DNA of 64,000 nt from Croceitalea dokdonensis DOKDO 023. GTDB taxonomy: Bacteria; Bacteroidota; Bacteroidia; Flavobacteriales; Flavobacteriaceae. The stretch spans positions 124,001-188,000 of the forward strand of contig NZ_LDJX01000001.1 in the NCBI RefSeq assembly GCF_001306415.1, read 5' to 3'. The notes beneath the pieces were generated by a model. That model was not told where the DNA came from, made no database searches, and saw only the letters and a list, made by a program, of their open reading frames with translations. Of this stretch, positions 31,536 to 41,231 are shown piece by piece (the first letter of the stretch is position 1; each line of letters opens with the position of its first letter). The position numbers were made by a program, and so were the translations under genes.

Positions 31536-33227
31536 ATGTCTGATGATAAAAAGGTAATCTTTTCAATGGCCGGGGTCACCAAGACCTATAAAAATGCCAA
31601 TACACCTGTTTTAAAAAATATTTACCTAAGCTTCTTTTATGGAGCCAAAATAGGAATTCTTGGTTTAAACGGTTCCGGTAAATCCACCTTGCTTAAAATT
31701 ATTGCGGGTGCGGATAAAAACTTTCAAGGTGATGTTGTTTTTTCACCGGGCTATTCCGTCGGTTACTTAGAGCAGGAGCCTCAATTGGACGAGGATAAAA
31801 CAGTCATGGAAATTGTAAGGGAGGGCGTTGCCGATACCGTTGCCATTTTGGATGAGTACAATAAAATCAACGACATGTTTGGTTTGCCAGAGGTTTATGA
31901 GGATGCGGATAAGATGCAAAAACTCATGGATAAACAAGCCGCTTTGCAAGATAAGATAGATGCTTCAAACGCATGGGAGCTAGACACAAAGCTTGAAATA
32001 GCAATGGACGCACTACGCACCCCGGAATCAGATAAAAAAATAGGCGTCTTGTCAGGAGGGGAGCGGCGTAGGGTAGCTTTATGCCGTTTGTTGCTCCAAG
32101 AGCCCGATGTCCTATTGTTGGACGAACCTACCAACCATTTGGATGCGGAGTCCGTACATTGGCTAGAACACCATTTGGCGCAATACAAGGGAACCGTAAT
32201 TGCCGTTACCCATGATCGTTATTTTTTGGACAACGTTGCAGGTTGGATATTGGAGCTGGATAGGGGCGAAGGAATTCCGTGGAAAGGAAATTACTCCGGG
32301 TGGTTAGATCAAAAATCAAAACGCTTGGCCCAAGAGAGCAAGCAAGCCTCTAAACGTCAGAAAACATTGGAGCGTGAACTAGAATGGGTAAGGCAAGGTG
32401 CCAAGGGTAGACAGACCAAGCAAAAGGCTCGCTTAAAGAATTATGATAAGTTAATGAGCCAAGATCAAAAACAGCTCGAAGAAAAATTGGAAATCTATAT
32501 ACCCAACGGACCACGTTTGGGTACTAATGTCATTGAAGCGAAAGGCGTCAGCAAAGCTTATGGAGAAAAACTCTTGTATGAAGATTTGAATTTTAATCTA
32601 CCACAATCCGGCATTGTTGGGATAATTGGACCAAACGGAGCGGGTAAAACCACCATTTTCAGAATGATTATGGGTGAAGAAGTTCCCGATAAAGGCCAAT
32701 TTACGGTAGGTGATACCGCAAAATTGGCATACGTAGACCAAAGCCATAGCAATATAGACCCTGAAAAATCTATTTGGGAGAACTTTAGCGATGGTCAAGA
32801 ATTGGTGATGATGGGTGGGAAACAAGTGAATTCACGAGCTTACTTAAGCCGTTTTAATTTTTCCGGAAGTGAGCAGAACAAAAAAGTCCATATGCTCTCT
32901 GGTGGGGAGCGCAATAGGCTTCATCTGGCAATGACATTGAAGGAAGAGGGTAATGTGCTGCTTTTGGACGAACCAACGAATGATTTGGATGTGAATACCT
33001 TACGTGCCTTGGAAGAGGGCTTGGAAAATTTTGCTGGTTGTGCGGTGGTCATTTCGCATGATAGATGGTTCTTGGATAGGATTTGTACACACATACTCGC
33101 TTTTGAAGGAGATTCGCAAGTATATTTCTTTGAGGGTTCTTTTTCTGATTACGAAGAGAACAAGAAAAAGCGGTTGGGTGGGGACTTAATGCCCAAGCGC
33201 ATTAAATACAAAAAACTAATTAGATAG
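31536..33227 (+). CDS. ettA: energy-dependent translational throttle protein EttA (ABC-F ATPase)
   Basis: A 563-residue soluble ABC-F protein with two ATPase domains. Walker A motifs are GLNGSGKSTLLK and GPNGAGKTTIFR; the signatures are LSGGERRRVALCR and LSGGERNRLHLAM; the Walker B motifs are LLLDEPTNHLDAES and LLLDEPTNDLD. The linker between them contains the charged helices ASKRQKTLERELEWVRQGAKGRQT typical of EttA. The C-terminal LGGDLMPKRIKYKKL also matches the subfamily. It would bind the ribosomal E site and couple translation to energy state. No transmembrane domains, as expected. Confidence 0.93.
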   Translation: MSDDKKVIFSMAGVTKTYKNANTPVLKNIYLSFFYGAKIGILGLNGSGKSTLLKIIAGADKNFQGDVVFSPGYSVGYLEQEPQLDEDKTVMEIVREGVADTVAILDEYNKINDMFGLPEVYEDADKMQKLMDKQAALQDKIDASNAWELDTKLEIAMDALRTPESDKKIGVLSGGERRRVALCRLLLQEPDVLLLDEPTNHLDAESVHWLEHHLAQYKGTVIAVTHDRYFLDNVAGWILELDRGEGIPWKGNYSGWLDQKSKRLAQESKQASKRQKTLERELEWVRQGAKGRQTKQKARLKNYDKLMSQDQKQLEEKLEIYIPNGPRLGTNVIEAKGVSKAYGEKLLYEDLNFNLPQSGIVGIIGPNGAGKTTIFRMIMGEEVPDKGQFTVGDTAKLAYVDQSHSNIDPEKSIWENFSDGQELVMMGGKQVNSRAYLSRFNFSGSEQNKKVHMLSGGERNRLHLAMTLKEEGNVLLLDEPTNDLDVNTLRALEEGLENFAGCAVVISHDRWFLDRICTHILAFEGDSQVYFFEGSFSDYEENKKKRLGGDLMPKRIKYKKLIR

Positions 33228-33283
33228 TAAGAACTGTGATCTAAACCGTATTGGCGTCTGGACCATTGTGGTAGTAGCTCCCT

Positions 33284-34066
33284 TTAGTAGGGTTCATTGG
33301 GATACCAGTCCAATTGTATTACTTTAATGTTTGGATTTGCCATTTCAACCAATTCTTTGAATTTTTCAACCTCACTGACTGTAGGCCTACCCCTGTAATG
33401 GTAGGGATAAACCTCCTTAGGTGCAAAAGCTAGCACCCCATCTGCTGCACTTTCTACGGTCATGGTGTACGGGAGGTTCATGCAGATAAAAGCTTTGTTA
33501 ATATGCGCAAGGGTACGCATTTCTAAAATATCTTCGGTATCTCCGGAAAAATAGATGCGTTGTCCCCCAAGGGTAAGCAGATATCCATTGCCCCTTCCTT
33601 TGGGGTGAAACTTTAGAGCCTCTTCCCTTAGGTTGTACATGGGCACGGCTTCTATGGTAATTCCAAAACGGGATTTGCGCTCCCCATTGTACAATACATC
33701 CAATTGTGGTGTGTATTGCTCAGGCATTCTATCGGCTACGGCTTGGGGTACAATAATCTTGGCCTTTTTGGTGTCTAGGCTATCCAGCGTGCCTAAATCA
33801 AAGTGATCCGCATGGATATCGGTTATCAAAATCAAATCTGGATTTTGATGACCTTTAAAAGCACTTTTGCCACCAACTGGATCCACGTAGATGGTATAAC
33901 CATTCCAAGTTAGTACGGTGGTGGCATGTTCAATAGGGGTAACCCGAATGATGGTATCTTTTGTCGCTAATGGGACGCTATCCCTTGTACTAACCTTTAC
34001 TTTCTTCTGCTCTCCACAACTCAAAAAAAGGAAGGTGCCAACAATGGAAATCCATATTTTAAACAT
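33284..34066 (-). CDS. MBL-fold metal-dependent hydrolase, probable lipoprotein
   Basis: A 260-residue metallo-beta-lactamase-fold protein. From the ATG at 34066 it begins with a hydrophobic signal ending in LFLSC (Cys17), a loose lipobox, so it is probably an envelope lipoprotein. The metal-binding segment is LITDIHADHFDLGTLDSL, and RIYFSGDTEDI supplies the later Asp; the fold order (YTIYVDPVGG, DHF, GNGYLL, SGDTED, AFICMNLPY) resembles the UPF0173/UlaG-like branch. An in-frame ATG at 34087 would add seven residues. The substrate is unknown. It is convergent with ettA and divergent from the coiled-coil gene. Confidence 0.82.
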   Translation of the reverse strand: MFKIWISIVGTFLFLSCGEQKKVKVSTRDSVPLATKDTIIRVTPIEHATTVLTWNGYTIYVDPVGGKSAFKGHQNPDLILITDIHADHFDLGTLDSLDTKKAKIIVPQAVADRMPEQYTPQLDVLYNGERKSRFGITIEAVPMYNLREEALKFHPKGRGNGYLLTLGGQRIYFSGDTEDILEMRTLAHINKAFICMNLPYTMTVESAADGVLAFAPKEVYPYHYRGRPTVSEVEKFKELVEMANPNIKVIQLDWYPNEPY

Positions 34067-34226
34067 TTTTATAGAAAAAAAATACATATGTAATTAATTG
34101 TATATCTGTGGATTAATGATTTTTTATCGTTTAATAACCCTTAGTAAACATCTAAAGTTAAGACCTTGCCGTAGATATAGCAAACACAGAAGATACTTGC
34201 TTGGCAAGTACATAAAATTTAAAATT

Positions 34227-35114
34227 ATGAGTGAAGCAAAAAGTAATAATGGATTAAAGGCATTGGCAGGCGTATTGGGACTGGCGCTGCTTGCAGTTGC
34301 AATTTATACCTTTAGCCTTTATCAGGACAAAAAGGAAACTACCTTGGCGCTGACCCAGGAAAAAGAAGAGGTCGTAAATGACCTGAATAGTCTTAAGTCT
34401 GAATACGACAAGGCTATCTTGGAAAGTAATGCCACCAATGAAGAATTGGTAGCGGCTAGGGACAATATTGCCAAATACATTGACTCCGTGCAAGGTATGA
34501 AGGCCGATATTGCCAGCTTGTCCCGCTACAGAAGACAAGTTAGCGTGTTGAAAAAAGAACGTGAACTGTTGTTAAAGCAAGTGGATTCCTTAACGCAATC
34601 CAATACAATGTTGGCTATGCAGCGAGACAGCACGTTTACCGAGTTGGAGAGACAGACTGTTTTTAACGACTCACTTGTGGTACAGAACACCCAATTGGCA
34701 GATGCGGTTGAAAGAGGTTCTGCCCTTAATTTAACAACACAGAGTATAGACGCCGTAAAGGAAAGAAACAGTGGTAAATTGGTATCTACCCAACGCGCAA
34801 AGGCAACAGATAAATTTAAGGTTTGTTTTACGGTTGCAGACAACGTTATTGCCCAAGCCGGTGATAGGGAATTTTATATTGAGGTGCTCGATCCACAAGG
34901 AAACACCTTGGGTGACGGAATGTCCAAGACCAACGAGAATGGAGGGTCTATAACCTATACCAAAAGCACAAATTTCTATTTTGATAACAGTTCATTGGAC
35001 GTTTGCGATTATGTAAACAAACCAGCGGGCGATTTTCAGAAGGGAAATTACATGATTAACGTATACGATGACGGTCTTAAATTATTGGGCACCTCAAAGT
35101 TTGTGTTGAAATAA
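34227..35114 (+). CDS. membrane-anchored coiled-coil envelope protein
   Basis: A 295-residue bitopic protein: a short cytoplasmic head, one transmembrane helix at about 10-30 (ALAGVLGLALLAVAIYTFSL), a long coiled coil at about 35-155 rich in Glu/Lys/Leu heptads, and a C-terminal beta-rich domain at about 195-295 (KFKVCFTVADNVIAQAGDRE, DVCDYVNKPAGDFQKGNYMI) with two Cys residues. I do not recognise a named family. The start ATG 34227 lies directly ahead of the membrane helix; an earlier in-frame start at 34098 would add an unlikely basic extension. A strong terminator follows. Confidence 0.75.
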   Translation: MSEAKSNNGLKALAGVLGLALLAVAIYTFSLYQDKKETTLALTQEKEEVVNDLNSLKSEYDKAILESNATNEELVAARDNIAKYIDSVQGMKADIASLSRYRRQVSVLKKERELLLKQVDSLTQSNTMLAMQRDSTFTELERQTVFNDSLVVQNTQLADAVERGSALNLTTQSIDAVKERNSGKLVSTQRAKATDKFKVCFTVADNVIAQAGDREFYIEVLDPQGNTLGDGMSKTNENGGSITYTKSTNFYFDNSSLDVCDYVNKPAGDFQKGNYMINVYDDGLKLLGTSKFVLK

Positions 35115-35151
35115 GAAAATGTAGGAACACTTTCCATACACTATTGCCAAG

Positions 35152-35182
35152 AAGGGCGGTCCCAAACGGATCGCCCTTTTTT
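35152..35182 (+). terminator. Rho-independent terminator after the coiled-coil protein gene
   Basis: AAGGGCGGTCC (35152-35162) pairs with GGATCGCCCTT (35168-35178), with one G-T pair and a five-base loop, then a T-run. It faces the plus strand only, so fumC, convergent from the right, does not obviously use it. Confidence 0.9.
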
Positions 35183-35249
35183 GCTATTAACCTTTTGATT
35201 AGATACCTATGCCGTATAGATGGACTAGGTATTTAAATTCTAAAACCGT

Positions 35250-36647
35250 TTAATGTAAGCTCCCTACCATATCTTCGGGTTTTACCCAAGCATCATATTC
35301 CTCAGCGGTAACATACCCTAAATTAATGGCTTCTTCCTTAAGCGTAGTACCGTTTTTATGCGCGGTATTGGCAATTTCAGCGGCTTTATAATACCCAATT
35401 TTGGTGTTTAAAGCGGTCACCAGCATTAATGAATTGTTCAACAATGTTTTTATGGTGGCATGGTTAGGTTCAATTCCAGAAGCGCAGTTGGCATCAAAAC
35501 TCTTGCATGCATCCCCTATGAGCTGCGCGGACTGCAGGATATTTGCGGCCATCATAGGTTTAAAAACATTGAGTTCATAATGACCTTGTGTTCCGCCAAC
35601 GCTGATAGCCACATCATTACCTATCACCTGGGCACAAACCATGGTCAATGCCTCACATTGGGTTGGATTCACTTTGCCTGGCATGATGGAGCTACCCGGC
35701 TCATTTGCTGGGATAATGATTTCACCTATTCCTGAACGGGGACCGGAGGCCATCATTCGGATATCATTAGCTATTTTGTTCAAGGAAACCGCCAATTGTT
35801 TTAATGCTCCATGGCTCTCTACGATAGCATCATGCGCGGCCAAAGCCTCAAATTTATTTGGGGCCGTTACAAATGGTAAGCCCGTAAAGTCGGCAATAAA
35901 CTTGGCAACCAGTACGTCATATCCCTTTGGGGTGTTAAGCCCAGTACCAACCGCGGTTCCGCCTAGGGCAAGTTCACTAAGATGGGCCAAAGTATTTTTA
36001 AGTGCCTTTAATCCATGATTTAATTGGGCCACGTAGCCAGAAAACTCTTGTCCCAAGGTTAATGGAGTGGCATCCATAAGATGTGTACGGCCAATTTTAA
36101 CGACATCCTTAAATTCTTCAGATTTTTTTCTGAGGGTATCTCGCAGTTGTTCCACCCCTGGAATGGTAACCGCTACAATTTTTTGGTAAGCTGCGATATG
36201 CATGCCTGTTGGAAAAGTATCGTTAGAGGATTGTGATTTATTGACATCATCATTGGGTTGTATGGTTTTTTCACCTTCACCAATAGTTTTTCCCGCCAAT
36301 TCATGAGCTCTATTGGCTATCACTTCGTTTACGTTCATATTGCTCTGTGTGCCAGAACCCGTTTGCCAAATGACCAACGGAAATTGGTCGTCATGCGTTC
36401 CTTCGAGAATTTCGTCACAAACTTTTGCGATCAAATCCCTTTTTTCTTTGTCCAAAACACCTAATTTATGGTTGGCATATGCCGCAGCTTTTTTTAAATA
36501 TGCAAAGCCGTATACAATTTCCAAAGGCATAGTCGCAGCCGGGCCTATTTTAAAATTATTTCTTGAACGTTCAGTTTGGGCGCCCCAGTATTTGTCGGCA
36601 GGAACTTTCACCTCACCCATAGTGTCTTTTTCTATTCTAAAAGCCAT
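35250..36647 (-). CDS. fumC: class II fumarate hydratase
   Basis: A 465-residue fumarase of the heat-stable, iron-independent class, which interconverts fumarate and malate in the TCA cycle. Family segments are [26 protein letters not shown], the [16 protein letters not shown] active-site region and the superfamily signature [11 protein letters not shown]. Length and all three helical domains are normal. Two starts are possible, ATG 36647 (MAFRIEKD) and ATG 36656; I prefer 36647 because a -7 box at 36664-36671 would put the transcript start close to 36656-36660. Confidence 0.95.
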   Translation of the reverse strand: MAFRIEKDTMGEVKVPADKYWGAQTERSRNNFKIGPAATMPLEIVYGFAYLKKAAAYANHKLGVLDKEKRDLIAKVCDEILEGTHDDQFPLVIWQTGSGTQSNMNVNEVIANRAHELAGKTIGEGEKTIQPNDDVNKSQSSNDTFPTGMHIAAYQKIVAVTIPGVEQLRDTLRKKSEEFKDVVKIGRTHLMDATPLTLGQEFSGYVAQLNHGLKALKNTLAHLSELALGGTAVGTGLNTPKGYDVLVAKFIADFTGLPFVTAPNKFEALAAHDAIVESHGALKQLAVSLNKIANDIRMMASGPRSGIGEIIIPANEPGSSIMPGKVNPTQCEALTMVCAQVIGNDVAISVGGTQGHYELNVFKPMMAANILQSAQLIGDACKSFDANCASGIEPNHATIKTLLNNSLMLVTALNTKIGYYKAAEIANTAHKNGTTLKEEAINLGYVTAEEYDAWVKPEDMVGSLH

Positions 36648-36663
36648 AATATTCATTTTAAAA

Positions 36664-36671
36664 CAAAGGTA
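36664..36671 (-). promoter_or_regulatory. putative -7 box TACCTTTG, fumC
   Basis: On the minus strand TACCTTTG fits TAnnTTTG and ends 7 bases ahead of the first possible fumC ATG (36656) and 16 ahead of the second (36647). The expected leader is 0 to about 12 bases. Confidence 0.4.
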
Positions 36672-36733
36672 AAGTTTACATCTTTTGTTTACGCCCGATA
36701 TTTATAAGGTTCTAGATTTTTTTGTTTTAGTAC

Positions 36734-36765
36734 TTGCAATTTTATGGGTTTTAAAAGTATCTTTG
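36734..36765 (+). promoter_or_regulatory. promoter of the 58-residue membrane-protein gene
   Basis: TTG at 36734-36736, a 21-base spacer and TATCTTTG at 36758-36765 match the Bacteroidota promoter form. The start codon lies 19 bases downstream of the -7 box. Confidence 0.55.
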
Positions 36766-36784
36766 TATCGTAAAAAGTACGGCA

Positions 36785-36961
36785 ATGGTAGAATTTGATC
36801 AATATTTAGGGTTTTTAGCGTTTTTGACCATCTTAACCATTGGTTTCTGGTTAATGATATTTTTGTTAACCTTTGTAGTTCCTTACTGGTTGGGTGGAAA
36901 TTTATTGGAAATGTGGAAAGAGCGCAGAGAGGCCAAGAAGGCAGAACGCGAAAAAGCCTAG
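36785..36961 (+). CDS. small membrane protein with charged tail (58 residues)
   Basis: An ATG at 36785 opens a 58-codon frame closed by TAG at 36959-36961. The first 15 residues are MVEFDQYLGFLAFLT; residues about 8-36 are strongly hydrophobic (one long or two short membrane helices), and the last 18 residues alternate Arg/Lys/Glu (EMWKERREAKKAEREKA), a cytoplasmic amphipathic tail. I do not recognise a family. It has its own good promoter and a strong terminator 20 bases after the stop, so it is a complete single-gene unit between fumC and the exported protein at 37091, and likely real in spite of its size. Confidence 0.75.
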   Translation: MVEFDQYLGFLAFLTILTIGFWLMIFLLTFVVPYWLGGNLLEMWKERREAKKAEREKA

Positions 36962-36980
36962 TGAATATAAAGTGGCATAT

Positions 36981-37011
36981 AAAAAAGGAACCCTGACAGG
37001 GTTCCTTTTTT
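36981..37011. terminator. bidirectional Rho-independent terminator
   Basis: GGAACCCT (36987-36994) pairs with AGGGTTCC (36998-37005), with a GAC loop, preceded by six A and followed by six T residues. It can serve the small membrane-protein gene on the plus strand and the exported-protein gene on the minus strand. Confidence 0.9.
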
Positions 37012-37090
37012 ATTTTTGATACTTGGCAAGAGTATTTGATAGATGCTATGTATTGGCTTCCCTAAATTTTAAGAAATTCCCTAAGACATG

Positions 37091-37552
37091 CTATTCCTTG
37101 GATTTCTTTTTTTTCTTTTTCTTGTCTTTTTTCTTTTTTGTTTGGAAGCGATTGCGTTCCATCTCTTTGTAAGCTTCATATTTTTCTGGGGGCAGACCAG
37201 CCTTTAGTTCTTCATTTTGCTCATCGGCAAGTTTTTCGAACGCTTCACGCATTTTGGTAGGTTCCAATTTTAAAATCTGCAGTTCTAAACGTTTTTGTAC
37301 GTACTTTACAAGGGTAGAACGAACTACAGCCTCCTCAAAAGGGTCCAATTCCAAGGTTTCAGCGATTTTAGGCATCTGCTCATCAACCAGTTGGTCAGCG
37401 GTCTTTGCCTCAGGTTCGGGCGGTGGTGTTTGGGCTTGTGGAATTTGGCTACCCCTTTGGTTACCAAAACGGTTTCCGTTTCTAAATTGTGCATATCCGT
37501 CCGCACAAAACAGCATCGCCATTAAAAAAGATACAATCGTTAGTGTTTTCAT
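37091..37552 (-). CDS. exported helical protein with poly-lysine tail
   Basis: A 153-residue protein with a signal peptide (about 1-21, MAMLFCADGYAQ), a Gly/Asn/Arg and Pro-rich stretch to about residue 50, a helical region (LVDEQMPKIAETLELDPFEE ... KYVQKRLELQILKLEPTKMR ... LPPEKYEAYKEMERN) and a C-terminal tail of about 20 residues, mostly lysine. The helical part resembles small periplasmic proteins of the LTXXQ/Spy-like kind, but I cannot assign it firmly. The basic tail may bind anionic envelope polymers or DNA. It is transcribed with its own leader, ahead of prfB on the same strand. Confidence 0.7.
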   Translation of the reverse strand: MKTLTIVSFLMAMLFCADGYAQFRNGNRFGNQRGSQIPQAQTPPPEPEAKTADQLVDEQMPKIAETLELDPFEEAVVRSTLVKYVQKRLELQILKLEPTKMREAFEKLADEQNEELKAGLPPEKYEAYKEMERNRFQTKKKKDKKKKKKKSKE

Positions 37553-37643
37553 AATGTAATTATCTCAAAGTTTTGTCTCTGCCTTTAGTTGGCGGCATTT
37601 ACCATTTTAATACGTGACATAGGTTCTTAAGCCTGGTTTAGAA

Positions 37644-38739
37644 TTAAGATTCCCTTTGCCCCGTCATCATTAGGAACGCTTTTAGAAATTGGTCAATATC
37701 TCCGTTCATTACAGCGTCAACGTTACCTGTTTCTTCTGCCGTCCTCACATCTTTAACTAGTTTATAAGGGTGCATTACGTAATTTCTGATTTGGGAACCC
37801 CACTCAATTTTCATTTTAGAGGATTCTATCTCTTGTCTTGCTTCTTGTTTTTTTCGCAGTTCTATTTCGTACAACTGTGATTTTAACATTTTCATTGCGG
37901 TTGCCCGGTTATCGTGTTGTGAGCGTGAATCTGAACACGAAATCTGAATTCCGCTTGGCTTGTGTACCAATTGTACTTTTGTTTCTACCTTGTTTACATT
38001 TTGCCCTCCGGCACCGCTTGATCTAGCTGTTGTGATTTCAATGTCCGCAGGGTTAACCTCAATTTCAATGGTGTCATCAACTAATGGATAGACATAAACC
38101 GATGCAAAGGAGGTATGTCTTTTGGCATTGCTGTCAAAAGGAGAAATCCTAACCAATCTGTGCACCCCATTTTCACCTTTAAGCCAACCAAAAGCAAATT
38201 CACCTTCAATCTCTAGGGTTACGGTTTTAATTCCTGCAACATCGCCTTCCTGATAATTGAGTTCTTTTACCTTGTAGCCGTTTTTTTCGCTCCACATTAA
38301 ATACATCCGCATTAACATGGACGCCCAGTCACAGCTTTCCGTACCTCCTGCACCTGCGGTTATTTGGAGCACCGCGGTAAGTTCGTCCCCTTCATCTGAA
38401 AGCATGTTTCTGAATTCCAGTTTTTCAATGGTGGAAATGGCTGATTCCATTTTTTGGGACACCTCTTCGTCTGAAACTTCACCGGCTTCTTGAAACTCAA
38501 TAAGCACCTCTAAGTCGTTGACCAAAGTTTGTGCCAAATTAAAATCCTCTACCCAACGCTTTTTGGATTTTATGGACTTCATTTGTAATTGGGCTTCCAT
38601 GGGATTGTCCCAAAACCCGGGAACCAAGGTTTTTTCCTCTTCGTTCTCTATTTCAATAAGTTTGGCATCAATGTCAAAGATACCTCCTTAACGCACCAAG
38701 GCGATCAATAAGACCTTTATGTTGATCTGTGGAAACCAT
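37644..38739 (-). CDS. prfB: peptide chain release factor 2, with programmed +1 frameshift
   Basis: Release factor 2, about 364 residues after frameshifting; it ends translation at UGA and UAA. Reading starts at ATG 38739, runs 21 codons (ending ...RRYL) to an in-frame TGA at 38676-38674, and must slip +1 at CTT TGA C to continue from the GAC at 38675-38673 to the stop at 37644. The stimulating Shine-Dalgarno-like AGGAGG is at 38688-38683, three bases ahead of CTT, as in the classical site. The main frame has the SPF codon-recognition motif ([13 protein letters not shown]) and the catalytic GGQ ([12 protein letters not shown]). Annotation of only the downstream frame would miss the true N-terminus. 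Confidence 0.95.
38674..38688 (-). promoter_or_regulatory. RF2 +1 frameshift site (AGGAGG...CTTTGA)
   Basis: Minus-strand AGG AGG TAT CTT TGA C, with the internal Shine-Dalgarno-like element three bases upstream of the slippery CTT and a UGA read by the gene's own product, giving autoregulation of RF2 levels. Confidence 0.95.
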
Positions 38740-38755
38740 TTCATTCAGTTTAAAA

Positions 38756-38763
38756 CAAAAATA
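38756..38763 (-). promoter_or_regulatory. putative -7 box TATTTTTG, prfB
   Basis: TATTTTTG on the minus strand fits TAnnTTTG and lies 17 bases ahead of the prfB ATG at 38739. It overlaps the divergent leader of the metalloprotease gene. Confidence 0.4.
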
Positions 38764-38822
38764 GGGTTTGCAACATGGTTGAACTAGCATTTTTACATAA
38801 ATTTAGAACCAAATCAACTTCC

Positions 38823-41222
38823 ATGAAAATAAAATTTCCGCACCTGTTTGTTTTGGTTTTTACTGTAGCTGGCACCTATGCACAGCAGTTTGAAAAAACA
38901 AAGAACCTCCAAAAGTTCAATGGCTTTTTTGACCATTACTATGATGGCAACACGGATAAAATGTACCTATCCGTAACAGACCTTGAGAAGGATTTTCTTT
39001 ATGTTTACTCCCTTAGCAGCGGTATTGGAAGTAATGATATTGGTTTGGACCGTGGCCAGTTGGGCAACGAGCAGGTTGTTTTTTTTAAAAAGGCAGGGAA
39101 TCAACTTTTATTGGTGCAGCCAAATTTAAAATTTAGGGCGTTAACGGAGAATGAACTTGAGCGCAAATCCGTGGAACAAGCTTTTGCAAAGTCAGTTTTA
39201 CATGGTTTTAAAATTGAGGAAGAAACCAATAATGGATATTTAATAGATATTACCGATTTTTTAATGCGGGATGCCCACGGGGTGTCCGATCGGTTAATGG
39301 CAACGGGACAAGGTTCCTATAGTTTGGACAAATCCAAGAGTGCGTTTGCCATGGAGCGTACAAAAGCATTTCCCAAAAACATTGAGTTTGATGTTCTGCT
39401 AACGTTTAAAGGTAAGCCAAAGGGAGCTTACATCCGGTCGGTAACCCCTAATCCAAGTTTGGTCACTGTGGCACAGCACCATTCCTTTATTGAGTTACCG
39501 GATAGCGGGTATCAAAAACGGGTTTTTGATCCCAGGAGCGGTTCCTATCCTTTTTCGTATTACGATTATTCCACCCCAGTGCAAGAGCCTATTTTAAAGC
39601 GTTTTATAACGCGGCATAGGTTGGAGAAGAAAAATCCAAATGCAGCGGTTAGTGAGGCCGTGGAACCTATTGTCTATTATTTGGACAATGGAACCCCTGA
39701 ACCTGTCCGTTCAGCCCTGTTGGAAGGTGGCCAATGGTGGAACCAAGCTTTTGAGGCCATTGGGTATAAAGATGCTTTTCAGATAAAGATGCTTCCGGAT
39801 GACGCGGACCCAATGGATGTGAGGTATAACGTCATCCAATGGGTACATAGGTCTACTCGCGGGTGGAGTTACGGCAGCAGTATTACAGATCCACGCACCG
39901 GAGAGATTATGAAGGGTCATGTAAGTTTGGGAAGTCTACGTATACGTCAGGATTTCTTAATTGCCCAAGCATTGATGGACAAGCCGTTTAAAGACCGGGA
40001 TGATAACCATGAGGCAATGCTAGATTTGGCGATTGCTAGAATTCGCCAACTTTCTGCACATGAAATAGGACATACCTTGGGCTTTGCCCATAATTTTGCC
40101 GCAAGTACCAACAACAGGGCTTCGGTGATGGATTATCCACATCCACAGTTTAGGATTAAGCGCGGTGAGATTGATTTTTCCGACGCTTACGCCACTGGTA
40201 TCGGTGATTGGGATAAGGTGACGGTCGCTTATTCCTATACTGATTTTCCTGATGGAACCAACGAAAGAGAAGGCCTAAACGCTATTCTCAAAAAGGCACA
40301 GGACGATGGACTGCGCTATATTTCGGACCAGGATGCAAGGCCTATGGGCGGCGCGCATGCATTGGGCCATTTATGGGACAACGGCGCTTCAGCGAGCACA
40401 GAGCTTAATGATGTGCTAAAGGTGAGGGAAAAGGCCATTTCAAATTTTTCGGTCGATAATATCAGAAGTAATGAACCATATGCAGTATTAGAGGATGTTT
40501 TTGCCCCGCTTTACTTTTTTCATCGTTACCAAACGGAGGCCGTCGCAAAGTTAATTGGTGGGTTGGATTACAATTATGCGATTAAAGGTGATGGTCAAAA
40601 AACGGTTTCCATAGTGGAAATGAATACCCAAAAACGGGCGCTCGCCAGTATTTTGAATACCCTGGACGCAGCTAGAATGGCGATTCCCGAAGATAAATTG
40701 GAACTCTTTCCGCCAAGGGCCATAGGTTATGGACAATCTAGGGAATCCATTAAGGGAAAAACAGGTGTGTCCTTTGATGCCTTATCTGCGCCAGAAACGG
40801 CAGCGGATATGACTTTAGGCTTATTATTGCACCCAGAAAGAGCCTCAAGGCTTATACAGCAAAAAGCGGTACAGCGCAACAACCTTGGATTGGGCGAGGT
40901 GTTGGATGAACTTATTGATAAAACCATAAAAAAAACTGAGCAAAATACCTACCTTCAAGAGGTTCAACACAATATTAACTTCAGGGTGTTGTTTCATTTG
41001 ATGAATTTGGCAGCGCATACCAAGGTACATCCGCAAGTCAATGCCATCGCGCATCAAAAACTGGAAGAACTAAAAATAACGCTTCGCCAAAATCCAGATA
41101 TGATATCCAAGGAAATGCTTCGCAGAATCGACCGTTTTATGGAACATCCAGAGCTTTTTGAAGTTATTGCCACTCCTAAAATTCCTGATGGCTCCCCCAT
41201 AGGAATGGCTTGTTTTAACTAA
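38823..41222 (+). CDS. exported zinc-dependent metalloprotease (metzincin-type)
   Basis: A 799-residue exported protease. Signal peptide about 1-20 (hydrophobic, ending in GTYAQ). The catalytic motif HEIGHTLGFAH places zinc ligands His413, His417 and His423 and general base Glu414, the metzincin HExxHxxGxxH pattern, and the downstream SVMDYPHP gives a Met-turn. Flanking parts resemble the DUF5117/DUF5118 and DUF4953 domains that accompany this protease type in Bacteroidota (DYSTPVQEPILKRFITRHRL, VRYNVIQWVHRSTRGWSYG). The start at 38823 is chosen for the signal peptide; an in-frame ATG at 38775 is upstream. The threonine aldolase gene follows after 9 bases, so the two may be co-transcribed. 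Confidence 0.88.
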   Translation: MKIKFPHLFVLVFTVAGTYAQQFEKTKNLQKFNGFFDHYYDGNTDKMYLSVTDLEKDFLYVYSLSSGIGSNDIGLDRGQLGNEQVVFFKKAGNQLLLVQPNLKFRALTENELERKSVEQAFAKSVLHGFKIEEETNNGYLIDITDFLMRDAHGVSDRLMATGQGSYSLDKSKSAFAMERTKAFPKNIEFDVLLTFKGKPKGAYIRSVTPNPSLVTVAQHHSFIELPDSGYQKRVFDPRSGSYPFSYYDYSTPVQEPILKRFITRHRLEKKNPNAAVSEAVEPIVYYLDNGTPEPVRSALLEGGQWWNQAFEAIGYKDAFQIKMLPDDADPMDVRYNVIQWVHRSTRGWSYGSSITDPRTGEIMKGHVSLGSLRIRQDFLIAQALMDKPFKDRDDNHEAMLDLAIARIRQLSAHEIGHTLGFAHNFAASTNNRASVMDYPHPQFRIKRGEIDFSDAYATGIGDWDKVTVAYSYTDFPDGTNEREGLNAILKKAQDDGLRYISDQDARPMGGAHALGHLWDNGASASTELNDVLKVREKAISNFSVDNIRSNEPYAVLEDVFAPLYFFHRYQTEAVAKLIGGLDYNYAIKGDGQKTVSIVEMNTQKRALASILNTLDAARMAIPEDKLELFPPRAIGYGQSRESIKGKTGVSFDALSAPETAADMTLGLLLHPERASRLIQQKAVQRNNLGLGEVLDELIDKTIKKTEQNTYLQEVQHNINFRVLFHLMNLAAHTKVHPQVNAIAHQKLEELKITLRQNPDMISKEMLRRIDRFMEHPELFEVIATPKIPDGSPIGMACFN

Positions 41223-41231
41223 AGAATTTAG

